A DNA stretch of 64,000 bases from Hydractinia symbiolongicarpus. Taxonomy: Eukaryota; Cnidaria; Hydrozoa; Anthoathecata; Hydractiniidae. The stretch lies in NCBI RefSeq assembly GCF_029227915.1, contig NC_079879.1, positions 27,720,501 through 27,784,500 on the forward strand. The letters are read 5' to 3'. A model generated the notes under the pieces. The model was given only the letters and a program-made list of their open reading frames with translations, did not search any database and had not been told where the DNA came from. Shown here piece by piece: positions 11,018-19,743 of the stretch. How positions within the stretch are numbered: position 1 is the first letter of the stretch; every line of letters begins with the position of its first letter. A program made the position numbers and the translations under genes.

Positions 11018-11446
11018 ATGAGCGAAGTTCAACAAGAAGAGAGAGTTATCACAAAGCCAGTAAAGCATCCGGGGAGAGTCGCACAGGGTCACAAGTCGGC
11101 CGCACTGATGAATAAGAGGAAGGAAGATTTAAAGCAACAAGAGGGTGCTGTAGAATCTACAGTCAAAACCTCTTCTGTGGTGAGTTCCGTACACTCAGGC
11201 AGTGGTTATATCTATCGCACCGGAGGTCCCGTTGCTATACTCGCCTGTGTGGGAGGGTTATATTATATTTTCCGTAAAAAGCCCGCGGCTACACAGCAGA
11301 CTGCAATAAGCTCACGTGCACCAGGTTCTAAGGTGGACCTGGAGGATGTTTTAAAGCTCGCTGGATATATGACAGGAGCGATATTATTCGATGATTACGC
11401 GATGCAACAGGGTTGGTATAAACGTTCCATGATGCCACCAAAATAA
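11018..11446 (+). CDS. Polinton single-pass membrane protein, 142 residues
   Basis: Intact reading frame. The N-terminal 60 residues are charged and Lys-rich. A membrane segment follows at about residues 69-84 (PVAILACVGGLYYIF) ending in RKK, which suggests a stop-transfer. The C-terminal part has a short second hydrophobic helix (LAGYMTGAILF). It lies directly upstream of the packaging ATPase, a place where Polintons often carry small virion membrane-like proteins. It is unbroken although its neighbours are damaged. Function unknown; a virion or packaging partner is a guess from position. Confidence 0.6.
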   Translation: MSEVQQEERVITKPVKHPGRVAQGHKSAALMNKRKEDLKQQEGAVESTVKTSSVVSSVHSGSGYIYRTGGPVAILACVGGLYYIFRKKPAATQQTAISSRAPGSKVDLEDVLKLAGYMTGAILFDDYAMQQGWYKRSMMPPK

Positions 11447-11459
11447 GCGCGCTACAAGT

Positions 11460-11486
11460 TTCATGTTTACCTGGGGTATACATGAA
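11460..11486. terminator. Hairpin between membrane protein and ATPase
   Basis: Arms TTCATGTTTACC and GGTATACATGAA match at 11 of 12 positions with a 3-nt loop. It fits between the stop at 11446 and the ATPase ATG at 11493. Confidence 0.5.
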
Positions 11487-11492
11487 GAATAA

Positions 11493-12107
11493 ATGCTAGA
11501 CATCGTTAAAGATCCGTGCATGAGCATCTTTACCGGACCTACAAGCTGTGGTAAAACTCAGTGTGTATTAAACCTCCTGGAGAGTGCGTACAACGGTCAT
11601 TTTCACAATATAGTAATACTCCGCCCCACCATCCGCTGGAACAAGACTTACTTATAGAGATCTTCTCTTTGGAAGGATCCCTACGTATTCCTTATAGAAC
11701 CCGGAGATCAACTCTTCTACTGGATTGAGCAACTATTGACGCTTTTAGCAGGTGAAGAAAGCCTATTCATTATCGATGACATGATAAGCGATGAAAGTCT
11801 TGATAACAAGAGGCAACCCCTGCTCGAGTTAGCCATCAACGGGAGACATAGGAAGCACAGTATCTGGCTGCTAACGCAGTCCTATACTGCCCTGCCCAAG
11901 AACCTTCGCCGGCAGAACAACCAGTTGTTCATGTGGTACCCCTCGGAGCGTTGTGATATGAAAATAATTGATGAAGAGACGAATCAGATAGATGACTGGG
12001 AGTCAATTAAGGCCCAGCTCAAAAATTATAAACATGCCTGCCTTTGGATCAGACTCGAGCACCCTAGGACCTGGAAGATTTTAGAGCATTTTGAAGTGAT
12101 TAAATAA
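11493..12107 (+). pseudogene. Genome-packaging ATPase (FtsK/HerA-like A32 type), one stop
   Basis: Powers the movement of DNA into capsids in Polintons and relatives. The frame of 205 codons starts at an ATG preceded by GAATAA. Walker A is GPTSCGKT at residues 15-22. Walker B is LFIIDDM with acidic residues 95-96. A polar LLTQSY motif at about 126-131 fits the sensor region. A single in-frame TAG at 11655-11657 (codon 55) interrupts an otherwise complete gene in one frame. That points to late decay, or less likely to readthrough. The next gene starts 2 bases after the stop, so the two are probably co-transcribed. Confidence 0.85.
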
Positions 12108-12109
12108 AT

Positions 12110-12319
12110 ATGACTTCTATTAACAGATTACATGAGGAAATGCTGAAACTGGAGAGAGAAAACTCGCAATTGGAAAAGCAACTAAAAGACTGTCATGAAG
12201 AAATGTATCGGCTCCCTTATCTTGAAAGGAAAATTGGAGAGGGAGAAAACCAACGAAAGGTTGGAGATTATGTTCCATGGAACATATCTGACCCTGTGCC
12301 TGGTATACTATATATTTAA
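12110..12319 (+). CDS. Small coiled-coil protein, 69 residues
   Basis: Heptad-like pattern over about residues 1-45 (LHEEMLKLERENSQLEKQLK) followed by a short hydrophobic tail. The ATG is 2 bases after the ATPase stop, within ATAAATATG. This tight linkage supports a real gene, read from the same transcript as the ATPase. The stop overlaps a 12-bp AT palindrome (12312-12323). A partner of the ATPase is a guess from position only. Confidence 0.45.
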   Translation: MTSINRLHEEMLKLERENSQLEKQLKDCHEEMYRLPYLERKIGEGENQRKVGDYVPWNISDPVPGILYI

Positions 12320-12459
12320 ATATTAGGACCATTTCGCGTCATGAGATAGGGTGTAGCGCCCCCAGCAGGTATAAAATACGCTGCAAAGACGTTAAAAATG
12401 TTGCGGAAGGGGGGTTCAATATTGACCTCCCACAACCAGACAGAAGTTACCGATCTTGG

Positions 12460-12485
12460 GGGTGTACTCAGATCTGAGTACACCC
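12460..12485. repeat. 26-bp perfect palindrome
   Basis: Two 13-base arms with no loop, centred on AGATCT at 12472/12473; left arm GGTGTACTCAGA. It lies in the gap 12320-12631 between the coiled-coil gene and the next gene. A weak open frame at 12398-12607 covers it, but I do not trust that frame. It could be a hairpin of the gene-end series or a dimer binding site. Confidence 0.6.
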
Positions 12486-12631
12486 AACCAAACACAGTTT
12501 TACTGACGGAACCACGAGCTACGTCTTCAGGGGCGGCAAAACCACGCCACGAATCACGCTTTGGGCTAGATGGTCAAGACCCGAAATGCCAGGGTATGCC
12601 GGGGTAAAGGAAGGTCGAAATCTACATTATA

Positions 12632-13207
12632 ATGCTGCTTGACCACTTCAATATATGTCAAAATATATTTAAAAATCAAAGAAAAATGGAAAAATATGTA
12701 CAGAGCCTGCAATTTACAAAAATTTACGATATTAGACTACCAGTGCTGCAATGCTGCATCAAGGCAGGGTCAACTACCGGTTATTGTTCACAGTGTTTGA
12801 AGAATTTTTGGTATCGAAATGGGCCATACTATGAAGGTTTTGTATATCCAGATGATGATGAGCTTCTGGACAGAGTAGCATCAGGCGAAAAGCCGTGGGC
12901 AACAATTCAATGTGAGGAGGAGGAAAAAGTGCTCGAGGTTGATATTGAAGACCGGGGTATGCTTATCGTTTCAGCTGATGTGAACAAGTGGGGCATGCTC
13001 TGCTATGAGATCATCAAGGACAAGGATTTAAGGCTCTTGGATCTAGCAGACCTAAACAATATTGGTGACATATTCAACATTCAAATCGAGGATAGGGCAT
13101 TGGTTGACATCAATGATCTTGATAGCGAGCCAAATGTTATCAAGGGGATCGTCTATGGCTATCCATTCTACACCCCACATCCTTATGACTATACCCGGCT
13201 TGATTGA
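12632..13207 (+). CDS. Polinton hypothetical protein, 191 residues, Cys-rich N-half
   Basis: Intact frame. A start at the Met at residue 19 (MEKYVQSL) is also possible. Cysteines in LQCCIK and YCSQCLKNFW suggest a small metal site at about residues 40-60. The rest is acidic and rich in Asp/Glu and Ile/Leu. No family recognised. It is convergent with the integrase, and a 12-bp hairpin sits in the gap. Its integrity next to decayed genes makes it worth comparing with other Polintons. Confidence 0.5.
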   Translation: MLLDHFNICQNIFKNQRKMEKYVQSLQFTKIYDIRLPVLQCCIKAGSTTGYCSQCLKNFWYRNGPYYEGFVYPDDDELLDRVASGEKPWATIQCEEEEKVLEVDIEDRGMLIVSADVNKWGMLCYEIIKDKDLRLLDLADLNNIGDIFNIQIEDRALVDINDLDSEPNVIKGIVYGYPFYTPHPYDYTRLD

Positions 13208-13245
13208 TTCCAGCGATGATTAAAGGGATGTTGCTCAGGTAGGTA

Positions 13246-13272
13246 TTAACGTGAACCATAGGTTCACGTTAA
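13246..13272. terminator. 12-bp perfect hairpin between convergent genes
   Basis: Arms TTAACGTGAACC and GGTTCACGTTAA with the loop ATA. It lies between the plus-strand stop at 13207 and the integrase stop at 13334, so it could end transcripts in both directions. Confidence 0.6.
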
Positions 13273-13333
13273 ATACTCTCACAAGTGGCAACTGAGTGGT
13301 GCGGCTGTGAAATGGCCCTCGGACTCGTGAAAT

Positions 13334-14316
13334 TTACCATTTTTTTACATGCTCCGGAGGTACTTCAACATCCTCTGGTACTAGCATAAGCTCCTCCGTC
13401 ACAAAGCTTCGATCAGGCCTATCTGCCAAATAGTAGAGGAGGCGGGAACCTGTCACGATACGGTCCAACCTGTACGTCTTTTTGCTCCACCAAACGTCAG
13501 TGGCGCGTCTTTTAGCAGCACCGTGCTCTTCTCCGGGCTGTAGGAGATACAAATATAGGCCGTCATCGGGTAGAGACCTTTCTTCAGTATATTCCTTGCT
13601 TTTCGCGAGTGGGACTTCATCCAGCTTGATCGCTTTCCAGGGTTTCATACCAATCATGACAGTCTTGGTGTTGTTCAAACTTTTCACGATAGTGTATAAA
13701 TGTTTAACCCATGTGGTACTAGTTTCGTCCGAAGCAAGCTCTTGAGCATCTTGGGGTTTGAAGAGCCTCTCCGCAAGCACCTTGTTGTAGCTTTCGACGA
13801 ACGCCGTGAAAGTGTGGTGGTATTTGGTAGTTGCACGCTTTATTTCGACACCTTCGCTTCCTAGCAGCCTACTCGCTTCCGATTTGAATTCGCTGCCGTT
13901 GTCACACTGGAATATACTCGGATAACTGAGAGGCCCGGCTTTGTATATGTCCTTTAGCGTGTCAGCGACTTCGCTGGCTTTCTTGGTTCTTAAGGGTCTC
14001 GCCACCTTATACCTTGAGGCCACGTCAATGCCTGTGAGGATGTATTTATAAGTGTTTCCATATAATTTATCATGGGGCATGTAGAGCAAGTCAAGCTGAT
14101 GCATCTCGTTGGGTTTCGTGATTGTGAAATGTGGATAGTTGATGCGTGTGAGCCCTCGAATATGTCTGAGCCACAGGAGTTGACGAGTCAACCAGCAAGC
14201 TTCTCAGGTAGTAGTTTAATGGCTTTGCGTCCAGTCCAGAGATGTTCGGGTTGGTAATAGATTTGGCTCAGTCTTTCAGCTTCTTCAGCCGTAACGATAT
14301 ACTTTACTTTTGACAT
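13334..14316 (-). pseudogene. int: Polinton integrase (retroviral rve type), frameshifted near N-terminus
   Basis: DDE integrase that would join the element to host DNA. The 285-residue open part has the triad D34 (LDLLYMP), D97 (CDNGSEF) and E133 (FVESYNK). This is DD35E spacing, and all three residues are present. The typical C-terminal region with RRATDVWWSKKTYRLDRIV follows. An N-terminal segment starting at ATG 14316 (YYQPEHLWTGRKAIK) runs in another frame and hits TGA near 14190. One small indel thus separates a 43-codon N-terminus from the catalytic core. No chromodomain seen. The catalytic core is among the best preserved parts of the element. Confidence 0.85.
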
Positions 14317-14337
14317 TATTAATTATACATGTCAAAA
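14308..14337. terminator. Hairpin over the integrase start
   Basis: Perfect 9-bp arms TTTTGACAT and ATGTCAAAA with a 12-nt loop. It overlaps the integrase ATG (14314-14316) and follows the stop of the upstream minus-strand gene at 14344. Confidence 0.45.
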
Positions 14338-14343
14338 ATGTTC

Positions 14344-14742
14344 TTACATATATCTGTACACGACGAAACCCAGAAGAGCCAAGTACCCTACGATAAACGT
14401 CAGTTCACTGTCTTGTTGATGTTTCCTGGGTATATAGTAGTCGGTGAGTTTGGGAGCTTTCTCGATCGTCGCGATATAGTAATCTCGCATGCCTTCGTTT
14501 AGCTCTTTCAAGCTTTCGCGAGCTTGACACTTAAGCTCTCGCTGCTGATTGTACCAATCGATCTTCGCTTGCGTATCCCTTACCCATTGGGCTTGGGCAG
14601 CCTGCAATTTCTCGACCGCTAAATCGTTTCTTTTGCGCTCTTCCTCGCCGTGCCCACTGAGTTTGCTGAAGAAAAAATTAGACCCTGAAAAGGCCAATGC
14701 GTTTATGGCAGCACCTGCTACGAGTACGCCGATTGTTGCTAT
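14344..14742 (-). CDS. Polinton membrane and coiled-coil protein
   Basis: Up to 133 residues. The N-terminus is hydrophobic (IGVLVAGAAINALAF). A charged helical middle follows (ERKRNDLAVEKLQAAQ) and then a C-terminal membrane segment (FIVGYLALLGFVVYRY). No ATG begins the hydrophobic part. The codon at 14742-14740 is ATA where ATG would be expected, so the start may have been lost. The frame overlaps the end of the VLTF3-like gene by a few bases. It lies between that gene and the integrase. Function unknown; virion membrane or capsid-associated protein is a guess. Confidence 0.5.
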   Translation of the reverse strand: MATIGVLVAGAAINALAFSGSNFFFSKLSGHGEEERKRNDLAVEKLQAAQAQWVRDTQAKIDWYNQQRELKCQARESLKELNEGMRDYYIATIEKAPKLTDYYIPRKHQQDSELTFIVGYLALLGFVVYRYM

Positions 14743-14744
14743 GT

Positions 14745-15307
14745 TTATTCTGTGATGATATCAAAGAATATCGCGGTGCTATGCCACTGAACCTGAGCAC
14801 AATGATCAGCCGTCAGCTGCTTCATGTGGGGTGATTGATATCTAAATATACGCGTACGAATAGCCTCGTCCTCGGAAATAGATTTACTTTCCCACTCTTC
14901 CCTTGTCAATGGTCATCCAAATGCTCCTAATATATCCCAATGCAGGGCTGCGGGGCCATCGTAATATTCTCCTATTAACAAAAACGATAATTCAAATTTA
15001 TAATCATACCCCTTTTATCCATAATGAACGCGCAGCAACACCTATTGGAACAAAACCAACCATATGTATCGGAATGGCCACGCTTGTGATCATGTGGGCT
15101 ATGTTGTATATCACGGCACATGTTCTCGTTGATGGAGTACACCGATTGTGCAATCAATTTTTTAGCGCACCAATCAGGAAAATCTGCCCTGGGGGCGTCG
15201 CATACCCTACATTTTTGTGGCGGATTATACCTAAGGGGGCAACGTATTTCAACGTCATGATCTATAGCTTTTGAGCACCAGTAGCACATGAATCCTTTGA
15301 CCTGCAT
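14745..15307 (-). pseudogene. VLTF3-like zinc protein (late transcription factor type)
   Basis: The N-terminus has CYWC, then YNPPQKC with VC, and a later GWFCSNRC, the spaced Cys pairs of the poxvirus late transcription factor 3-like family found in large DNA viruses. If the assignment is right it would help late genes, such as capsid genes, be expressed. The first frame ends at 14975. A neighbouring frame continues with LIGEYYDGPAALHWDILGAF, then an in-frame TGA, then EEWESKSISEDEAIRTRIF to a stop at 14745-14747. One frameshift and one stop therefore break it. It lies just downstream of the capsid gene on the same strand. Confidence 0.5.
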
Positions 15308-15320
15308 TTTTGCATTTTGT

Positions 15321-15349
15321 GGTTGTGTCTACATTCAGCAGACACAACC
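15321..15349. terminator. 10-bp perfect hairpin after the capsid gene
   Basis: Arms GGTTGTGTCT and AGACACAACC with a 9-nt loop, between the capsid stop (15362) and the ATG of the VLTF3-like gene (15307). Confidence 0.55.
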
Positions 15350-15361
15350 CTTGGCCACATC

Positions 15362-16574
15362 TCAGTATTCCACCGAGGAATATCTCCCATCCAGAAGAAT
15401 CAGCTGCGCATCTTGGAGCAAGTACACATAGCAGCGTATATCCCCAGTTCCGTGAGCTTTCTTCGTCATGTGCAAAGTGATACCGTCCGACAACCTTTGT
15501 AATGGCCTACCGCTACCGTGTAGGCTGTGATCGGGTGTCGCTCTGAAATCAATGAACAGCGCATAGCGCTCAGTCATGAACTGACCGATGGTCACCTCCG
15601 AATCGTGGCTACCAAAAAGTTCAACGATTTGCTCGAGATGATCTTTCGGGAGCATGGCATGTGAGTAGAGTTCGTTAGGATCACCTTCTACCGTGATTGC
15701 GATTTTCTCGATCTTGGGTTGTAGAAGACCTCGTTAGCGCCAGCATAAGATTTCACTTTCCCGGGGTCCACAAATAGTAGGAAAACGACCTTCAAACTCT
15801 ATGCAGGAGTGTCGATCTGGAGTTAATGGCTGGTGTCAGCCTTTTTCATCGCTATAACCTTGCTGCGGAGTACACGCTCATAGGGTAGGGCGAGACGATT
15901 GTATCGAGACATCATAGCAATCACGAGACCCTCGTTTGTCACTTTAATAAACTCGAGCGCGATATTGATAATTTTATAACCAGCATCACCTGACTTGGCT
16001 GCCGTGCTTCCAGCAGCAGCCGTACCGCCATCTTTGATGACTTGGTCGTGAGGTACAAAATATATTACGAACTGCGGCCTGTCGTGTAAGCCTGCTTGGT
16101 AGAATGTTTGATCCCTCGTGCTTTTGAACACTTTAACGATAGGGATGAAAAAGGTGTTGCCGTAAGCTGCCACGATCGCTTTTTCTTCATCATTTGGTCG
16201 CTGGCTTTTACCTGCAGAGCTCGGATTGTACCATTGTTGGGATTTATACCCTCCAAAATTAGGTTGTTATCACGCTCAAATTTAGGCAGCCACAGATCCC
16301 TATACACTGGCAGGGTGTTGTAGTCGGCGATGTTCTGGATTTCATTACCGTTCAAGCTGATGCGAAGGTTTTGAACCAGGGCCTTACCAATGTTGGACAC
16401 GATAGTGCGTTTGGTATTGATACCCGTAAGCTCCAAGTCAAAGAGGAGCTTGAGAGAGCCTGGGAAAATTATATCATTCTGACCCATGTTTGGTATGTCC
16501 ACGTAAAAGTCCTCGTTCTGATTGATTGTGCTGGGGACATGGGAGACTTTAACACGCTGTTACTTGCCTTTCAT
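15362..16574 (-). pseudogene. mcp: Major capsid protein (double jelly-roll), broken
   Basis: Would form the icosahedral shell of a Polinton virion. Near the N-terminus are IPNMGQNDIIFPGSLKLLFD and the strand-like LRISLNGNEIQNIADY with YRDLWLP. The C-terminal part has YALFIDFRATPDHSLHGSGR and CYVYLLQDAQ. Breaks: an in-frame TAA at 16560-16562 five codons after the ATG at 16574, a frame change near 16120, and more between 15823 and 15655. The length of about 404 codons fits a near complete gene before decay. It is divergent from the gene at 16656, with an 81-bp gap that must hold both promoters. Confidence 0.75.
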
Positions 16575-16655
16575 AGCAAGCATTGTCCTTAATTCCTTAT
16601 GCGGATTTAAGATAGTTCCGTGCATTTATAAGTAGGCAATTGTGGGATTGAATAA

Positions 16656-17051
16656 ATGCCGATTAATCCAATAAATGAAGATGACTTTACGCCAGAGAGA
16701 GACAATCCAGACAAGCCTGAGGAGTTCAGTAGCGAGAGTGAGATCCTTCGACCCGAGAATATTTCCGGATCAAGCACTACGCCCGCAAGACCTTCACAAG
16801 GCGGCCTCACTGACACCACGGCGAGGCAGGAGCTACTAAAATTAAAAGTTGATAGCCTCTACGAGGCTCTTGGTGGGGAGCTGGCGGAGCTGAGAGCGAG
16901 ATACTACAACAAGTTTAAAGTCGACGGGAGCCGGCTTCTTTACGATGGTGTGGAGCTCACGAAAAGAAATGGTGAATTGAGGAGCGTTTTCGAGATACGG
17001 AGGAGGTTAGGTGCGGGGCGATTGCAAACCATGGGGTTCGCACAAGGGTAG
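16656..17051 (+). CDS. Polinton hypothetical protein, 131 residues
   Basis: Intact frame. The N-terminal 50 residues are acidic, Pro- and Ser-rich and probably disordered. A helical, charged C-terminal half follows (ARQELLKLKVDSLYEAL). The ATG sits in GAATAAATG. The next gene starts 7 bases after the stop, so both likely share one transcript from the promoter gap opposite the capsid gene. No family recognised. Position suggests a virion or scaffold part, but this is inference. Confidence 0.5.
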   Translation: MPINPINEDDFTPERDNPDKPEEFSSESEILRPENISGSSTTPARPSQGGLTDTTARQELLKLKVDSLYEALGGELAELRARYYNKFKVDGSRLLYDGVELTKRNGELRSVFEIRRRLGAGRLQTMGFAQG

Positions 17052-17058
17052 TAAGACT

Positions 17059-17912
17059 ATGGCTCAAACACTCCTTAACGAATTGGATAATGTCAATGAA
17101 AAGGCTGATGACATCGAAATGTTGCCACTACTCGAGAATGTGCTCGATGATGCGGAGAGATTGGTAGAAGTTACTTCCTTTGGCGGGGATATAACAGAGC
17201 GAAAAAGAAGAGGGCTAAACCTTGAGCTACAAACGTTACGCGGTAACCTTAAGCACTTGAAAGGCAAGATAGTCTTCTACGACAGTGAGATCGACAGGGC
17301 GGAATCCAAGGTGAAAGAGCTCGAGAGCAAGAAGGCCACACCTGGACATCCGATGAACAGCTACCTATCTGAGACAGGGATATAGCCAAGGCCAAGGAAG
17401 ACCTGGAACGACTACGTGATCAAAAAGAGGCTACTGCAAAAGCGCACGGTCTACTGTCATCCGACACGCAGAGCCGGCTGCTATGTATCAAAGAGACATT
17501 GATGAAGATCGCAGGGGATGATAAAATTTTGGCTGAAAAACTCAGGATCCTGTTCAAAGAGCAGAGTATTACTACAGCCAGTATCGTCTCCGCTGGTGCA
17601 TTACTGGTCTCTACCATCGTGCTCGCCGTCACGGGAGGTAGAGGCACTGCTGGAGGAGGTAGTGCTGGAGGAAGTACAGGCGGGAAATGTTTTTTACGGA
17701 AACAGCTTGAATGGCTCGGGAGATTTTTGAAGTACCTAGCAGGCAAAGCAGGTGCAGCCCTTCCAGGGATCATTGCCAGCGTGGTGTCGTTCTTTTTCAG
17801 AGTTGCAGCGAGAGTCTTCGAGTTCGCAGCAAAGCATTTATACATGGTCATGGCTGCTGCTGTGGGGATTGTTGTGGCTTATGTCCGGGCTAAGAGGGGA
17901 AAAAGGTCGTAA
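17059..17912 (+). pseudogene. Polinton coiled-coil protein with two membrane-like segments, frameshifted
   Basis: The first half (ATG 17059, stop 17385) is strongly helical, with heptads around residues 50-95 (LKHLKGKIVFYDSEIDRAES). A neighbouring frame stays open from about 17386 and carries ILFKEQSITTASIVSAGALL (a hydrophobic segment), a Gly-rich linker, and a long C-terminal hydrophobic stretch (AGAALPGIIASVVSFFFRVA and MVMAAAVGIVVAYVRAKR). The same layout, a helical rod, a membrane segment and a Gly/Pro linker, occurs in proteins I associate with Polintons of marine invertebrates. One frameshift near 17360-17385 splits it. Fibre or membrane-penetration roles are guesses. Confidence 0.6.
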
Positions 17913-17919
17913 ATTCACG

Positions 17920-17945
17920 TCTAATTTGTTGATCAACAGATTAGA
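17920..17945. terminator. 26-bp near-perfect palindrome between convergent genes
   Basis: Thirteen-base arms with no loop, centred at 17932/17933 (core TGTTGATCAACA), with a single T/G position that would be U-G in RNA. It almost fills the 34-bp space between the plus-strand stop at 17912 and the minus-strand stop at 17947. Confidence 0.65.
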
Positions 17946-17946
17946 G

Positions 17947-19055
17947 TTACTTCCACCAAATGTATGCGAAGATAAGTCCTACTCCCAACGTGATAACGGT
18001 AGCCTTGGTATCCTCATGGACATCCGCGGAACCGATCGGGCGTTTTTCAGGACTTGGTACCTGGGAAGGTTGACATTGGTGATGCTGCCTTGGGGCAACC
18101 GCATGCAGAGCGTTCATATTCGGGTTAGCACTGATACTGAAATAATCCTTACTGATCAATATTTTTTTCGTAAAATTCATGACACTCCCGATATGAAGAT
18201 TCATGTCACTTGGAATCATGTACACTCCATGAGCAACCAAGAAATCGACCCTGCTACGTGCATACTTGAGTACATTTTTGAATCGCCTTATTTCCTCGCC
18301 TGTGTCACTAGGTCAGAGGATCAGATCCTCAAAAGTCGTCAAGTAGAGATGCTGCACATCGATCGAACTACCTTGATTGCCGGTAATGTTGAACCTCGCG
18401 TTAGCCTGGCCTTAAAGTATAAGGTAAGCGTAAAATCTTACGCTTTTGCAAAGCTTCTCTATACCTATACGCGTGAGACCTTGAGATTTTTCGAGAATCC
18501 ATCGACTCCATGAATCCTCATCGAAATAACTAGACCCTCTGCTGGGATAGTCTTTACGAATAGCTTGCCAGCTACTGAACAAGGTCTCGTTCCTCCACTC
18601 GCTCTCGCTGACGCTTACCCCAAATTCACGTGCTAATTGCTGAAACTTGTGCCTATTGAATGGGTTGCTGAAACCTATTGGAACCCGGTGGAGACACTTC
18701 GAGATCTTGAAGGATTTTACGAATCTGGAAGTACACGAGAAAACGGTAAACGGATCAAACCAGGGGTAAGGATGTGGTCAGATGTTGCATAGAAATACCA
18801 CGAGCTTAAGTTGCGCAATACGTGGCAAAATTTAACTGGGTGGACCAGAGGCTGAAAGGCTTTGCCAGGTATTCAACACCGCCCCAGAGTGGAACTCGTA
18901 GTCGATGAAGATTTTGAGGAATTTACCATTAACGAGGACCCCTTCACATCAATAACCATGTCTTGCATTGAGAGATCTTCACCCTTGAGTCTCTCGAAAA
19001 TGCGCCCATGTGTAGGGGCATACTTTGCCTTTGGGTTATACGAGTAAATGTTCAT
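17947..19055 (-). pseudogene. Likely minor capsid (penton-like) protein, broken
   Basis: About 370 codons on the minus strand. Pieces in order: an N-terminus from ATG 19055 (MNIYSYNPKAKYAPTHGRI), a segment with EYLAKPFSLWSTQLNFATYC, then PYPWFDPFTVF, ISKCLHRVPIGFSNPF, SWSRWILEKSQGLTRIGIE, NITGNQGSSIDVQHLYL, KNVLKYARSRVDFLVAHGV and a C-terminal hydrophobic TVITLGVGLIFAYIWW. The order, with a capping ...KSQG-TR-G... segment and a late beta-rich part, fits the minor capsid proteins of Polintons. Breaks: frameshifts near 18875 and 18778, and in-frame TAA (18412-18414) and TGA (18313-18315). A 253-codon plus-strand frame over it is an antisense shadow. Confidence 0.55.
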
Positions 19056-19056
19056 A

Positions 19057-19070
19057 TTTCTTTAAAGAAA
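19057..19070. promoter_or_regulatory. Palindromic divergent start region
   Basis: The 14-bp perfect palindrome TTTCTTTAAAGAAA lies between divergent ATGs at 19055 (minus) and 19072 (plus). The two starts are only 16 bases apart, so transcripts must overlap or begin almost at the ATG. A symmetric two-way initiator is plausible. Confidence 0.4.
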
Positions 19071-19071
19071 C

Positions 19072-19737
19072 ATGAGACAGCTGTATGTCATAGCTATAGA
19101 AAAACCTACAATATTTGAAGACTACCTAGGGCAGGACACTAGGATCGCTCTGAAGTCAATCAGTATCCGCCCTACATGGTTGAACCTCTACAGTAACAAC
19201 GAATTTACTATCCGTAAGGTAGGGCCCGATCAGACGGTTGCTCGGATTGAAATAATGAATAGGTTGTACAAGATCGAGGATTTAGCGAATATCGTCAACA
19301 GTCAGGCAGGAGATAAGATTAAGCTGTTTGTCCTGAAAAATGGACTCTGCAGGCTCCGTGTCAAGGACGGGTACACGGTGGTGATTCATCGACAACTTCA
19401 AGAGCTCTTGGGTCTACCCTACGATCCCAGTAAAAAATATTATATGAAGGTTGACTCCAATTCATTCTACAGGACTGACGTATACCATAGGTTACGACTT
19501 GTTTGCCCTCAATTAGATAAGGATGATTGCCTACTTGATGGTAAAAAATCCAAGATACTGGCTTTCTTCCCGCCAAGGAGTTAAACGCATGGGGAGACAT
19601 GTTGACGTGGAGTTTTGACACTCCTGTATACCTCCCTCTTAAAGGTTCAACAGACAAGCTGGAGTTTATGCTGACGGACGAGTATCACCACGATAAGAAC
19701 GTTTCGTTCGTTGGAATTACCATGCATTGCTCATAGA
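19072..19737 (+). pseudogene. Polinton structural-type protein, frameshifted near the end
   Basis: The first frame (170 residues) begins MRQLYVIAIEKPTIFEDYLG and is beta-rich with DGKKSKILAFFPP near its end. After 19584 the next frame carries a coding-like tail (FDTPVYLPL and FVGITMHCS) to a stop at 19735-19737, so one small indel cuts the last 45 codons. The layout, a short C-terminal sandwich-like tail ending in a beta strand, recalls receptor-binding or capsid-attached proteins, but I cannot name the family. It is divergent from the minor capsid gene and followed 6 bases later by the next gene. Confidence 0.5.
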
Positions 19738-19743
19738 ATAAAT

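Noticed and set aside
12398-12607. 69-codon frame over the 26-bp palindrome
   Set aside because: No domain, odd composition, and no coupling to neighbours. Kept only as a remark.
14903-15274. 123-codon plus-strand frame
   Set aside because: Antisense to the VLTF3-like gene with its ordered cysteines; no domain of its own.
17752-18513. 253-codon plus-strand open frame
   Set aside because: It lies antisense to the minor capsid gene, whose minus-strand pieces look coding. The frame also starts inside the preceding gene in another phase.
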